From: Pseudomonas sp. G34
GTDB taxonomy: Bacteria; Pseudomonadota; Gammaproteobacteria; Pseudomonadales; Pseudomonadaceae
Reading direction: 5' to 3'
Assembly (NCBI RefSeq): GCF_031119625.1
Contig: NZ_JAVHZV010000001.1
Span: 1-64,000, forward strand
DNA: 64,000 bases
The translations under genes were made by a program, and so were the position numbers. A model generated the notes under the pieces. That model saw only the letters and a list, made by a program, of their open reading frames with translations, searched no databases and had not been told where the DNA came from. Shown piece after piece: positions 55,650-64,000 of this stretch (positions within the stretch are counted from its first letter, which is position 1; every line of letters starts with the position of its first letter).

Positions 55650-56123
55650 ATGCGTTTCACCCGAGGTTTCACCCTTATCGAACTGATGGTCACGATTGCC
55701 GTACTGGCGATCGTCATCAGCATTGCCGCTCCCTCGTTCAGCAACATCCTGCGTGACAACCGCACCCTGGCGATGACCAATGAGCTCCAGGGCGCCATCC
55801 AGCTGGCCCGCTCCGAAGCCGTGAAAAGACGCAGCAACGTGGTGATCTGCAGAAGAAACGCTGCCGGGGACGATTGCGACAACTCGGCGGACTGGGCCGC
55901 AGGCTGGCTGATCCTGTCCGGCACCACGGTAATAAAGGTATGGGACGCCGTTACCGGCCTTGCGGTGGCAGGACCAGGTACAGGCTTGACCTTCAAATCC
56001 AACGGCACGGTAACTGCTGCATCGAACTTCGCGGTCAACACGCCAAGCTGTACAGGACCGCAGAAACGCACCCTTGCCGTTTCCGTGATTGGCACGACTA
56101 CACAGAAGAAGGTCGACTGCTGA
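55650..56123 (+). CDS. fimU: Minor pseudopilin FimU
   Basis: 157-residue GspH/FimT family prepilin with leader MRFTRG and mature start FTLIELMVTIAVLAIVISIAAP. Cysteines in CRRNAAGDDC and near the end (SCTGP, VDC). First of the minor pilin block; its stop overlaps the pilV ATG (TGATG). Part of the tip complex that primes pilus assembly. Confidence 0.9.
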   Translation: MRFTRGFTLIELMVTIAVLAIVISIAAPSFSNILRDNRTLAMTNELQGAIQLARSEAVKRRSNVVICRRNAAGDDCDNSADWAAGWLILSGTTVIKVWDAVTGLAVAGPGTGLTFKSNGTVTAASNFAVNTPSCTGPQKRTLAVSVIGTTTQKKVDC

Positions 56124-56590
56124 TGATCAAGACCTCTCACTATCCGCAACGAGGCGCCACGTTGATCGAAGTGCTGGTGGCCATGGTCATTCTGTCTATC
56201 GGCTTACTCGGCTTGGCTGGTTTGCAGGCAACCAGTATTAAGAGTAACGAAGGTTCTTACTACCGTTCTCAGGCAACGATACTCTCCAACGACATAATCG
56301 ATCGCATGCGGGCAAATCGAACCGCAGCGATTGCAGGTAGTTATAACCTGGATGCGCTTAAAAGTTCACACACGTCTACCTCAACACGCGCAGATAAGGA
56401 CCTTACCGAATGGCTTACACAAGTAGCCAAACTACCTAGCGGAAAGGCCCGAATAGAGCGTGATAACGCTACCCGAATAGTTACCGTGACGATCAACTGG
56501 GACGATAGCCGAGGCAGTATCAAAAAGGCTGACGGAAGCTCGTTGACTGCGGACGGCACAGCAACTTTCGTGTACAGAGTAGAAATATGA
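56123..56590 (+). CDS. pilV: Minor pilin PilV
   Basis: 155-residue prepilin: MIKTSHYPQRG leader, then ATLIEVLVAMVILSIGLLGLAGLQ. The core DIIDRMRANRTAA is the PilV signature. Overlaps fimU by one base and pilW by four. Confidence 0.92.
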   Translation: MIKTSHYPQRGATLIEVLVAMVILSIGLLGLAGLQATSIKSNEGSYYRSQATILSNDIIDRMRANRTAAIAGSYNLDALKSSHTSTSTRADKDLTEWLTQVAKLPSGKARIERDNATRIVTVTINWDDSRGSIKKADGSSLTADGTATFVYRVEI

Positions 56591-57465
56591 AAATCAGTAC
56601 CATTAAGTACCAGATCGGCCTATCTCTTGTAGAGCTGATGATTGCAATGACACTCAGCTTGCTATTGATGCTCGGTGTTATGCAGATATTTCTTTCGAGC
56701 AAGCAAACCTATATTGCAACCGAAGGACTTTCACGCGTGCAGGAGAACGGCCGTTTCGCAATGACTTTTCTCGGCTACGACATTCGCAATGCGAGTTATA
56801 AAGGCGAATGCCTGAGCGGGATCAACAACATAAGCGGCGAGACGGACGTACGCTACACGTTAGACGGTGGACTATATGGGGTCGACAGCAGCCAAAGCGC
56901 ACCCTCCTGGTTTACGGGATCCAGGGACACCGGCACGGATGTAATACTACTGAAGCATGCTGCTGGTGATACAGGGCTAACGCTATCTGCCACCACAGCA
57001 AATAGCCTGACTACAACTGCAGCAACTGGGCTTAAACAAAACAGTTTCGTGGTTATCGCCGACCCTGTCAGCTGCGACCTATTTAAAAACAACTCCGCGG
57101 ACACGGCGTCAACACTGACATCGGCACAAAACTTCCCCCGCACTTACCCCACCACGGCTGAAATACTCCAATACCGAAGCATCGCTTATTACATAGAGGG
57201 CGCGACGCTCAAACGGATCAATTACGCAGATGCATCGCCAGCCGCCGCAGAGCTGATAAGCGGCGTTACAGATCTGCAGGTAAAATACGCAATCGGGGAC
57301 GCGGACGGCCAAGTAACGGGGAATTATGTCGACGCACAAAGCATCAGTAATTGGGCAGCAGTCGTATCGGCGCAAGTGACGATAAAAACCTCCAGCCTCG
57401 ACGTGAGCAACCCAACCACACGAGAATTCACATCCACCATCGGAATACGAAATAGATTGCCATGA
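56587..57465 (+). CDS. pilW: Minor pilin PilW
   Basis: 292-residue PilW. Leader MKISTIKYQIG, then LSLVELMIAMTLSLLLMLGVMQIF, followed by LSRVQENGRFAMTFLGYDIRN. The soluble domain reaches TREFTSTIGIRNRLP. Overlaps pilV and pilX. Composition is notably AT-richer than the housekeeping genes. Confidence 0.92.
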   Translation: MKISTIKYQIGLSLVELMIAMTLSLLLMLGVMQIFLSSKQTYIATEGLSRVQENGRFAMTFLGYDIRNASYKGECLSGINNISGETDVRYTLDGGLYGVDSSQSAPSWFTGSRDTGTDVILLKHAAGDTGLTLSATTANSLTTTAATGLKQNSFVVIADPVSCDLFKNNSADTASTLTSAQNFPRTYPTTAEILQYRSIAYYIEGATLKRINYADASPAAAELISGVTDLQVKYAIGDADGQVTGNYVDAQSISNWAAVVSAQVTIKTSSLDVSNPTTREFTSTIGIRNRLP

Positions 57466-57929
57466 AAACTTTGAATTTAAAAAAGGATCAAGGTGGAGCA
57501 ATTCTGATCGTCGCTCTCATGATGCTTCTACTGCTCACCATAATAGGCCTAAGTAGTATTCGCGGAACAACGATGCAAGAGCGGATGGCGGGAAACAGCC
57601 GCGATGAAAGCCTTGCTTTTCAAGCATCAGAAACGGCGATGCGCCAAGCGGAGTCCGTTATTCGAGCGCAAACCCGTACCTATTGGCAGAACTACACGGC
57701 GACGCCTGCCTGGGCAGGTGGTACGGCGCTATCGGGGCTGGGTACACCAAGATATAAAATCACACCGCTGCCTGGAATAAGCATTGTAAAAGCAGGTGAC
57801 TCACTACAGGCCGGTGCGCCGATCAGCTCAAGCGTGATACGAATAGAAGCCGAAGGTCTCGGCACTACTAAAAATGACGCAAGCAGCTGGGCATCGAAAG
57901 TCGAATTACGCTCCATATATAGGCGCTAA
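57462..57929 (+). CDS. pilX: Minor pilin PilX
   Basis: 155 residues. PilX family: DQGGAILIVALMMLLLLTIIGLSSIRGTTMQERMAGN. Unlike classical pilins the leader is longer and the helix begins AILIVALMML. SRDESLAFQASETAMRQAE is characteristic. Overlaps the pilW stop; pilY1 begins four bases after its stop. Confidence 0.9.
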   Translation: MKTLNLKKDQGGAILIVALMMLLLLTIIGLSSIRGTTMQERMAGNSRDESLAFQASETAMRQAESVIRAQTRTYWQNYTATPAWAGGTALSGLGTPRYKITPLPGISIVKAGDSLQAGAPISSSVIRIEAEGLGTTKNDASSWASKVELRSIYRR

Positions 57930-57933
57930 AACC

Positions 57934-60900
57934 ATGCTAAAAGATCAAGCCATGTATGGCCGCTTAAAGAACAGCTCCCTTGGCAGCGCCACGCTTGCCT
58001 TCGCATTGACATTCGGGCTTTTTTTCCCAGCGGCACAGGCACGCGCGGCAGTAGCGCAATCACCGTTACTTCTGCCCTCTGAAAGTGTACCCGGCAGTTT
58101 GGCTTTAGTTCCATCCGTAGAGTGGCCGACGATCCTCTCGGTTGCAAACTTGGGAAACTATAGCTCCGCCGTCAATTACACAGGTTATTTTGACCCAACC
58201 AAATGCTATCTCTACAAATACGACGGCACCAACGCTGACGACACCTGGTTCTACCCCAATGGCAAAGCAGTTGACCGCAAATGCAACGTAGGTAGCGCTA
58301 AAAAAGAATGGAGCGGAAACTTTCTCAATTGGGCTGCAACGCCAACCATTGATCCATTCCGTAGCGCCCTAACGGGCGGACAACGATATCGAGACACTGC
58401 CGAGCTTACAGTGCTGCAAAAGGCCAGGCATAGCGGCCAATCTGCAGCCGGCAATAGAATAGAAGACGTTCAGAATAATCGTCAGGGAATCCTGCCCCAA
58501 GCAGAAATCACAGGCGCCACACCTGCTAGCTCAGACTGGACAAATTTTCATATCCGCCTTCAAGGCCTCGACTATGACATGCTGTTCTCGAATTGGCGGG
58601 ACGGGATCGGGGGCGGCGGATCGACAGGTGAAAAACAGCGAGAATGGGTGGACTATCAACCGTCGCTCAACGCCCAATTCAAAAACAGTAGGCTTATCAC
58701 TGATTACACACCGCAAGGACAAGTAAAAAGTATTTATCGAGTAAGGCTTCGAGTAAAAGTGTGCGATCCATCCACTGATGCTGGTGGAGTTGAGGCAAAC
58801 TGCAAGCAATATGGAAGCAACTATAAACCCGAGGGGCTTCTTCAGCAGTATGCAGGGACGTTGCGCTACAGCGCATTCAGTTACCTCAATGACTCCAGCA
58901 ACGGTCGAGACGGTGGGGTTCTACGCGCTAATCAAAAATACATAGGCCCAACGCTTGGCGATGGCGGCACCAACAATCCTAACAAAGAATGGAGCGCTAC
59001 GACTGGCGTATTCGTCAAGAACCCTAACCCAGATGACGCTACAGCGACCGGTTACGGCGTAGTCGATAGCGGCGTAATTAATTATTTGAATAAATTTGGC
59101 TCGATGTCGGATCGAAATCACAAAAGTCTAGACCCGGTCAGTGAGCTGTATTACACAGCCGTTCGCTACTTCAAACACCAAGGTAATATCCCTAGTTACT
59201 CCAATCTCAACGATGATACGTCCGAGAACCGCTATAAAACCGCCGATGGTTTCCCAGTAATTACCCAATGGGCTGACCCCATTACTTACTCTTGCCAGAA
59301 AAACGTGATACTAGGTATCGGTGACGTCAACACCCACAGGGACAAGAACCTCCCGGGCGCCACGAGTAGTGCAGGAGAGCCTGAAAAACCGGCAGAAGTC
59401 ATAGCTGATACAACCGTTGACGTAGTGACTGCTACCGCAAAAGTTGGCGCCCTTGAAGGCGTGGATCTCAAGGAAAGCGCGAACAATTATACAGGTGACC
59501 GTTTTAACTCTGCCTACATTGCTGGCCTTGCGTACGATTCGCACACAAAAGACCTACGCCCAAACATATCAGGCAAGCAAACGCTTTCAACTTACTGGGT
59601 AGATGTTCGGGAGAATCAAGCACTGGCGTCCAAAGCCTCCAACCAGTACTGGCTCGCCGCAAAATATGGTGGTTTTACCGTCCCCAATAATTTTCAACCC
59701 TATTCCACTGACACCACAGGAGCGAGCATCACCGATGCGATGTGGTGGACAACCGGCCAATACCTCAGCGCAGGTTACAAACGACCGGACAATTTCTTTG
59801 TCGCCAGTGATGCTCAGAATATGGTGAGCAGCCTCAAGCAGGCCTTTGCGAAAATCGTTCAGGAAACACGTAGCTCCACCACGTCCTTGGCTACCAACTC
59901 AACTCAACTGGATACCGGCAGTGCTGTATTCCAATCGCTATATAACAATGCAAAATGGAGCGGAGATCTTGTCGCTAAAGCTGTTTCCTCAAATAATACT
60001 GTAGCAAGCACCTCGACCTGGAGTGCAGCTGCAAAACTGGATGCGTTGAGCGCTGAATCTAGTCGCATGATTTTCACCAGCACTGCCTTATCAGGCAGAA
60101 GCAACAATAGCTACTCCACGGCGATTGCAGCTAAAGAGTTCACGTGGAGCGCCCTAGACGACGATGCAAAAACTCTGTTGAAGTCATCTGGCGCTGGCAA
60201 CAACTCTGTCGATGATACGTTAGGCTCTGATAGAGTTTCTTATCTTCGCGGAAATCGCGCAAAGGAAAGAAACCAAGATAACCCAACCCGCCCGTTCAGA
60301 GAGCGAGCTAGTCGTCTGGGTGACATTGTCAACTCCGACCCGCAGTTCATTCATAAACAAGACTTTGGTTACAACCTTCTGAGCGGTAGCTCATGGGCAT
60401 CGGCCGGCACCAGCTACCAGACGTTCCGTCGTACTAACGCTTACCAAAACCGTACTCCCATCATCGCGGTAGGCGCCAACGATGGCATGCTGCATATATT
60501 CAATGCCAGCTTGAGTAGCAGCGGTGGAAGTGAGCTTTTCGCCTATGTGCCGAGGAACGTACTGGGATCCCTTTATGCGCTGACAGACCCAGCCTATACA
60601 CACCGTTATTACGTTGATGGTACCCCGGCATTTTCCGATGTCTGGATAAATAGCGCATGGAAAACCATTGTCGTAGGCACAACGGGCGCTGGTGGCAAGA
60701 GTGTCTTTGCGCTAGACGTTACAAATCCGGACAGTATGGGATCGAGTAGCGTACTGTGGGAATTTACCGCGCCCGACATGGCGTTTCCGATTCAACAGCC
60801 GAAAATAGTCGCCCTCGCTAACGGGAAGTTTGGAGTAATCGTCAGTAGCGGCTTTGTTAATGCCACGGTCAGCACCGGGCAAGTCTGGATTCTAGACGCG

Positions 60901-61857
60901 GCAAACGGCTCAGTGATAAAGAAATTCTCTCTTACCACCTCGGGTGGTATGGGTGAACCGCTTGCGGTAGATATGAATAATGACAGGGTCGCAGACCGTA
61001 TCTACGTGGGAGATACAGCGGGTAAACTGTGGCGCATGGATATTACGGATGCTAACCCCGCCAACTGGGCTACGCCCAACGCCCCCATCTTCACTGCCGT
61101 GGATGGTAGCGACCGCGCACAATCGATTACCGCGCCACTCTCAGCCGCGCTAAATAAAGACGGTTCGGCATTGGTGCTATTCGGCACTGGCAGCTTCTAT
61201 CAGGTAACAGATACGGACTTACTACAAAACCAAAGAATAGAATCTTTCTATGGACTCATAGATCGAAACACGCCAATTAGCCGGACGGATTTACAAGAGC
61301 AGACGATCATTAACGAACGCACTGCAGCCGGTACGAACCTGGGCCGCGCAGTTAGCAAAACCTCGCTCGGTGATGCCAAAGGTTGGTACTTGGATCTTCT
61401 TTGGAAACAAGCTCAGGGTGGCTCGAATGCTCTTACTGGCGAGCGAGTTGTTTCACGGCCTGTTTTGAGAAATGGTGCCGTCGTGTTCAGTACACTTACA
61501 CCCTCTTCAGACCCATGCGCCGGTGGGGGGAGCAGCTGGGTCATGGCGCTTGATGTATTCAGCGGCAGTCGCTTGGATCAGGCCTTTTTCGACGCTGACA
61601 GCAACGGAACGCTAGACGGAAATGATTATTACACCGACGCAGCCGGCAATAAGATCCCTTATTCGGGAATAAAAAGCCCGCAGTACGGCGCCATCAAGAC
61701 ACCTACTTTTTTAGAGGGCAATAATGACGGCTCAAATGCTGGCGGAGATGATCTGATATGTTTCTCTGGCTCGGCAGGCGGAGAACCGTTCTGTTCACCT
61801 ACCGATCCCCTGGCACGCTCGCTTGGGCGGATATCTTGGCGCGAAGTTAATCGATAG
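57934..61857 (+). CDS. pilY1: Type IV pilus tip adhesin/assembly factor PilY1
   Basis: 1307-residue secreted protein (signal peptide to ARAAVA). The N-terminal half has the conserved [45 protein letters not shown] and [17 protein letters not shown]. The C-terminal half is the PilC/PilY1 beta-propeller from about 790 ([32 protein letters not shown]). Two calcium-loop motifs are visible: D1013, N1015, D1017, D1021 and D1220, D1222, N1224, D1228. No clear DxSxS MIDAS motif is seen at the N-terminus. Needed for pilus extension, adhesion and surface sensing. The start at 57934 is one of two (57952). Confidence 0.92.
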   Translation: MLKDQAMYGRLKNSSLGSATLAFALTFGLFFPAAQARAAVAQSPLLLPSESVPGSLALVPSVEWPTILSVANLGNYSSAVNYTGYFDPTKCYLYKYDGTNADDTWFYPNGKAVDRKCNVGSAKKEWSGNFLNWAATPTIDPFRSALTGGQRYRDTAELTVLQKARHSGQSAAGNRIEDVQNNRQGILPQAEITGATPASSDWTNFHIRLQGLDYDMLFSNWRDGIGGGGSTGEKQREWVDYQPSLNAQFKNSRLITDYTPQGQVKSIYRVRLRVKVCDPSTDAGGVEANCKQYGSNYKPEGLLQQYAGTLRYSAFSYLNDSSNGRDGGVLRANQKYIGPTLGDGGTNNPNKEWSATTGVFVKNPNPDDATATGYGVVDSGVINYLNKFGSMSDRNHKSLDPVSELYYTAVRYFKHQGNIPSYSNLNDDTSENRYKTADGFPVITQWADPITYSCQKNVILGIGDVNTHRDKNLPGATSSAGEPEKPAEVIADTTVDVVTATAKVGALEGVDLKESANNYTGDRFNSAYIAGLAYDSHTKDLRPNISGKQTLSTYWVDVRENQALASKASNQYWLAAKYGGFTVPNNFQPYSTDTTGASITDAMWWTTGQYLSAGYKRPDNFFVASDAQNMVSSLKQAFAKIVQETRSSTTSLATNSTQLDTGSAVFQSLYNNAKWSGDLVAKAVSSNNTVASTSTWSAAAKLDALSAESSRMIFTSTALSGRSNNSYSTAIAAKEFTWSALDDDAKTLLKSSGAGNNSVDDTLGSDRVSYLRGNRAKERNQDNPTRPFRERASRLGDIVNSDPQFIHKQDFGYNLLSGSSWASAGTSYQTFRRTNAYQNRTPIIAVGANDGMLHIFNASLSSSGGSELFAYVPRNVLGSLYALTDPAYTHRYYVDGTPAFSDVWINSAWKTIVVGTTGAGGKSVFALDVTNPDSMGSSSVLWEFTAPDMAFPIQQPKIVALANGKFGVIVSSGFVNATVSTGQVWILDAANGSVIKKFSLTTSGGMGEPLAVDMNNDRVADRIYVGDTAGKLWRMDITDANPANWATPNAPIFTAVDGSDRAQSITAPLSAALNKDGSALVLFGTGSFYQVTDTDLLQNQRIESFYGLIDRNTPISRTDLQEQTIINERTAAGTNLGRAVSKTSLGDAKGWYLDLLWKQAQGGSNALTGERVVSRPVLRNGAVVFSTLTPSSDPCAGGGSSWVMALDVFSGSRLDQAFFDADSNGTLDGNDYYTDAAGNKIPYSGIKSPQYGAIKTPTFLEGNNDGSNAGGDDLICFSGSAGGEPFCSPTDPLARSLGRISWREVNR

Positions 61858-61865
61858 GTAACGTT

Positions 61866-62312
61866 ATGAAGAATTGTCGTTCAAAGATGAATTACCGTAG
61901 TCGAGCGAGGGGCTTCACATTGATCGAGCTGATGATTGTCGTCGCGGTCATCGGCATCCTTTCAGCTATTGCCTACCCCTCCTACCAGGAGCATGTGCGC
62001 AAGAGCAAACGGGCGGATGCCCAGGCTGCGCTGATGGAGCTCTCCCATTTCATGGAGCGCTACTACACGGCTAACGGCAAATACACGAAAGCGGCAAATA
62101 CCGGGCCTGATCTTCCTTTCGCCAAGACGCCAAAGGACAGCGGGACTGAAAACTATACGTTGGCGTTGTCGGCCGTGGATGACTTCAGCTATACCCTTAC
62201 TGCGACTGCCACGAACTCCATGACAAACGACTCATGTGGCAACCTCACCCTTACGGATAAGGGCGTAAAAGGCTCAAGTAAAGGGACGCCAGCGGAATGC
62301 TGGCGACGCTAA
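61866..62312 (+). CDS. pilE: Minor pilin PilE
   Basis: 148-residue type IV pilin-like protein. A 16-residue leader ending in RARG precedes [22 protein letters not shown]. The remainder [16 protein letters not shown] and the C-terminal CGNLTL with PAECWRR is the PilE pattern with two cysteines. AGGT six bases before the ATG supports 61866; an internal ATG at 61887 would give a nine-residue leader. Last gene of the operon, followed by a terminator. Confidence 0.92.
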   Translation: MKNCRSKMNYRSRARGFTLIELMIVVAVIGILSAIAYPSYQEHVRKSKRADAQAALMELSHFMERYYTANGKYTKAANTGPDLPFAKTPKDSGTENYTLALSAVDDFSYTLTATATNSMTNDSCGNLTLTDKGVKGSSKGTPAECWRR

Positions 62313-62323
62313 GCCACGACAAA

Positions 62324-62353
62324 AAGAAAACGCCCCTCGGGGCGTTTTTTATT
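62324..62353. terminator. Terminator after pilE
   Basis: AAAACGCCCC-TC-GGGGCGTTTTTTATT. Ends the minor pilin operon and, by its A-rich other side, also the convergent Pmp3 gene. Confidence 0.93.
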
Positions 62354-62368
62354 GCTCGCTTGCTCAAC

Positions 62369-62527
62369 TCACCGCTTGGCGATGATGTACACCGCATGAA
62401 TGATGCCCGGGAAATAACCGAGCAAGGTCAGCAGGATGTTCAACCAGAAGGCGCCAGCGAAGCCGACCTGCAGGAAAACCCCCAGCGGCGGGAGGAGAAT
62501 GGCGATCAGAATGCGGATCAGATCCAT
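62369..62527 (-). CDS. YqaE/Pmp3 family membrane peptide
   Basis: 52 residues: MDLIRILIAILLPPLGVFLQ, then a second helix LLTLLGYFPGIIHAVYIIAK. This two-helix Pmp3 pattern is found in small stress- and salt-induced membrane proteins. AGGA ten bases before the ATG at 62527; the open frame continues to 62599 but the family begins here. Confidence 0.9.
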   Translation of the reverse strand: MDLIRILIAILLPPLGVFLQVGFAGAFWLNILLTLLGYFPGIIHAVYIIAKR

Positions 62528-62725
62528 GATGGTAGTCCTATAGTGGGCCCGGCTGGGCGATACTCCACAATCGACTGGTGCCGGCAACATCCGGTTCAAG
62601 AAAAATCGCTCATTGGCACCGCCATGGCGCCAGCTAGATAGCCCGGCTGCTTTCGCATCGCCGTGCGGAGTCTATAGTGTGCTGGCCCTGTCTATAACTG
62701 CTCCACCCCTTTCTGGAGAGCTTCC

Positions 62726-63280
62726 ATGAGCAAAACCTACAACGTGGCCGTACTGGTCGGCAGCCTGCGCAAGGCGTCGATCAACCGCAAGCTGGCGCTG
62801 GCGCTGGCCGACCTGGCCCCGCAGCACCTGAAACTGCAGATCGTCGAGATCGGCGAGCTGCCGCTGTACAACGAAGACATCGACGTCGATCCGGCTCCGG
62901 CCGCCTACACCACCTTCCGCAACGCGCTCAAAGCCGCTGACGCCGTGCTGTTCGTGACCCCCGAATACAACCGCTCGATTCCCGCGCCGATGAAGAATGC
63001 CGTGGACGTCGCCTCGCGCCCTTACGGGCAGAGCGCCCTGAGCGGCAAGCCGGCCGGCGTGGTCAGCGCCTCGCCAGGCGCCATCGGTGGCTTCGGTGCC
63101 AACCACCAACTGCGTCAGGCCCTGGTGTTCCTCGACATGCCACTGCTGCAGCAGCCGGAAGCCTACCTGGGCGGCGCGGGCAATTTCTTCGACGAAAGCG
63201 GCACGCTCAGCGACAGCATCAAGCCCTTCCTGCAGAAGTACATCGACACCTTTGCCGCCTGGGTCGAAAAGACCGCCTGA
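62726..63280 (+). CDS. NADPH-dependent FMN reductase
   Basis: 184-residue flavodoxin-like quinone/chromate reductase (ChrR/YieF type). FMN-binding loop GSLRKASINRKLALAL, TPEYNRSIPAPMKNAVD (the signature TPEYN), and the GAIGGFGANHQLRQAL loop. Reduces quinones or metals with NAD(P)H. GGAGA before the ATG. Confidence 0.9.
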   Translation: MSKTYNVAVLVGSLRKASINRKLALALADLAPQHLKLQIVEIGELPLYNEDIDVDPAPAAYTTFRNALKAADAVLFVTPEYNRSIPAPMKNAVDVASRPYGQSALSGKPAGVVSASPGAIGGFGANHQLRQALVFLDMPLLQQPEAYLGGAGNFFDESGTLSDSIKPFLQKYIDTFAAWVEKTA

Positions 63281-63297
63281 CACAGGCGCACCACGCA

Positions 63298-63317
63298 GGA
63301 GCCCGGCTCCGGGCTCC
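63298..63317 (+). terminator. Hairpin after the FMN reductase gene
   Basis: GGAGCCCGG-CT-CCGGGCTCC, a perfect nine-base stem 17 bases after the stop, followed only by TTGCAG. Possible terminator. Confidence 0.5.
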
Positions 63318-63352
63318 TTGCAGCGGGACAACCAGGTACTTTTCCTCGCGCA

Positions 63353-63380
63353 AAAAGAAAACCCCGCCGAGGCGGGGTCT
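63353..63380 (-). terminator. Terminator downstream of the acyl-CoA dehydrogenase
   Basis: Minus strand ACCCCGCC-TC-GGCGGGGT followed by TTTCTTTTT. Lies about 185 bases past the stop codon of the acyl-CoA dehydrogenase gene and may end that transcript. Confidence 0.8.
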
Positions 63381-63564
63381 ACAGACTCTATTCTGACATC
63401 CTTGATCAGCGCGCCATCCTGGCACCTTCCCACGTATCCCTGTCTGCTTCAGTGCGCTTCCTGCGCTAAGTCCTTGAAGTGAAGATTACGCCCCGGGCAC
63501 AAAGGCCAATAGTGGGTAAAGGCAGAACCGCGTGTAAGCAATCGCCTACACGCGGCTCACGCCC

Positions 63565-64000
63565 TTAGAACTGCTCAGCGGCCAGCAGGTAGAGGCTGTC
63601 GCTGCCCGCACTCACCGAAGCGTTCAGCGAATGGATGCGCGGCAGCAGGCGGGCGAAGTAGAAGCGCGCGGTACCCAGCTTGCTGGCATAGAAATCATCC
63701 TGCCCTTCCTTGCCCTGGGCAGCCTTGGCCATCATCGCCCACATGTAGGCGTAGGCGGTGTAGCCGAACAGGTGCAGGTATTCCACGGAAGCGGCGCCGA
63801 TTTCATTCGGGTTGAGCCGTGCTCGTTCGAGCAACGCCTCGGTTTGCGTCTCCAGAATCTCCACGGCCTCCAGCAGCGGCGCCTTGAACTCCTCGGCCAG
63901 CGACCCTGCACTGGCGAAGGCCCGCACTTCTTCGGTGAAATGCCGGCAGAACGCGCCGCCACTGCCGACGATCTTGCGCCCGACCAGGTCCAGCGCCTGG
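63565..64000 (-). CDS. Acyl-CoA dehydrogenase, C-terminal part (partial)
   Basis: The coding frame runs off the window end, so about 145 C-terminal residues are visible. They are helical (DLVGRKIVGSGGAFCRHF, APLLEAVEILETQTEALLE, EYLHLFGYTAYAYMWAMMAK, SKLGTARFYFARLLPRIHSL). This matches the extra C-terminal domain of the long acyl-CoA dehydrogenases used in fatty acid beta-oxidation. The catalytic domain and start lie outside the window. Confidence 0.8.
   Translation of the reverse strand, partial: QALDLVGRKIVGSGGAFCRHFTEEVRAFASAGSLAEEFKAPLLEAVEILETQTEALLERARLNPNEIGAASVEYLHLFGYTAYAYMWAMMAKAAQGKEGQDDFYASKLGTARFYFARLLPRIHSLNASVSAGSDSLYLLAAEQF

Overview
The window is a 64 kb piece of a Pseudomonas chromosome (Gammaproteobacteria). 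The evidence is the high GC content, the gene families, and two gene orders that match what I recall of the Pseudomonas type IV pilus loci: pilA with pilB-pilC-pilD-coaE-yacG, and clpB-pgeF-rluD / bamD-pilS-pilR-thiO-fimT-fimU-pilV-pilW-pilX-pilY1-pilE. Dispersed Pseudomonas-type intergenic repeats (REP-like hairpins, GTAGG-bounded palindromes, and a 141-bp element ending in CAACGGYCTG) agree with this. Species cannot be fixed by reading alone.

Layout. 0-5 kb: a GABA-type amino acid permease, a repeat-rich gap, topoisomerase III (minus strand) with a LexA-like box in front. 4.6-10 kb: xseB-ispA and dxs (isoprenoid precursors and exonuclease VII), then a cobalamin riboswitch and the TonB-dependent receptor btuB. 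10-18.5 kb: an AI-2E-type transporter, the overlapping operon ribA - membrane protein - btuF, a DUF192 secreted protein, prfC, and PQQ glucose dehydrogenase gcd. 18.9-26.1 kb: first pilus locus, with pilA and an AT-rich O-oligosaccharyltransferase-like gene on the minus strand and pilBCD-coaE-yacG on the plus strand. 26.4-29 kb: a MOSC protein, NDH-2, and three tRNAs (Asn, Pro, Lys) on the minus strand. 29-36.9 kb: DUF1631 plus PilZ, fdhD plus a YdeP-like molybdoenzyme, a TorF-type outer membrane protein, and a glycine-zipper/His-tail protein. 37-44.5 kb: a hotdog thioesterase, iron-type alcohol dehydrogenase, an unrecognised coiled-coil protein, an HPF-type ribosome hibernation factor, a nitroreductase, and a four-gene MCE lipid transport operon. 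44.8-50.4 kb: clpB, pgeF, rluD, bamD. 50.6-62.3 kb: second pilus locus with the PilS-PilR regulators, thiO, and the minor pilin operon ending in pilE. 62.4-64 kb: a Pmp3 peptide, an FMN reductase and the C-terminal part of an acyl-CoA dehydrogenase cut by the window edge.

How the parts work together. Much of the window builds one machine, the type IV pilus: major pilin (pilA), its probable glycosyltransferase, assembly ATPase, platform and peptidase (pilB, C, D), the minor pilin/PilY1 priming complex, and the two-component system PilSR. A sigma-54-type promoter in front of pilA fits activation by PilR. A second theme is vitamin B12 uptake: a riboswitch-controlled btuB and, about 2 kb away, btuF. 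Most of the rest is conserved housekeeping sequence. I did not find a CRISPR array, prophage, transposase, integrase or an obvious new multi-gene system. The least explained items are the pilin/OTase pair, the glycine-zipper and coiled-coil proteins, the unnamed membrane protein between ribA and btuF, and several striking non-coding palindromes.
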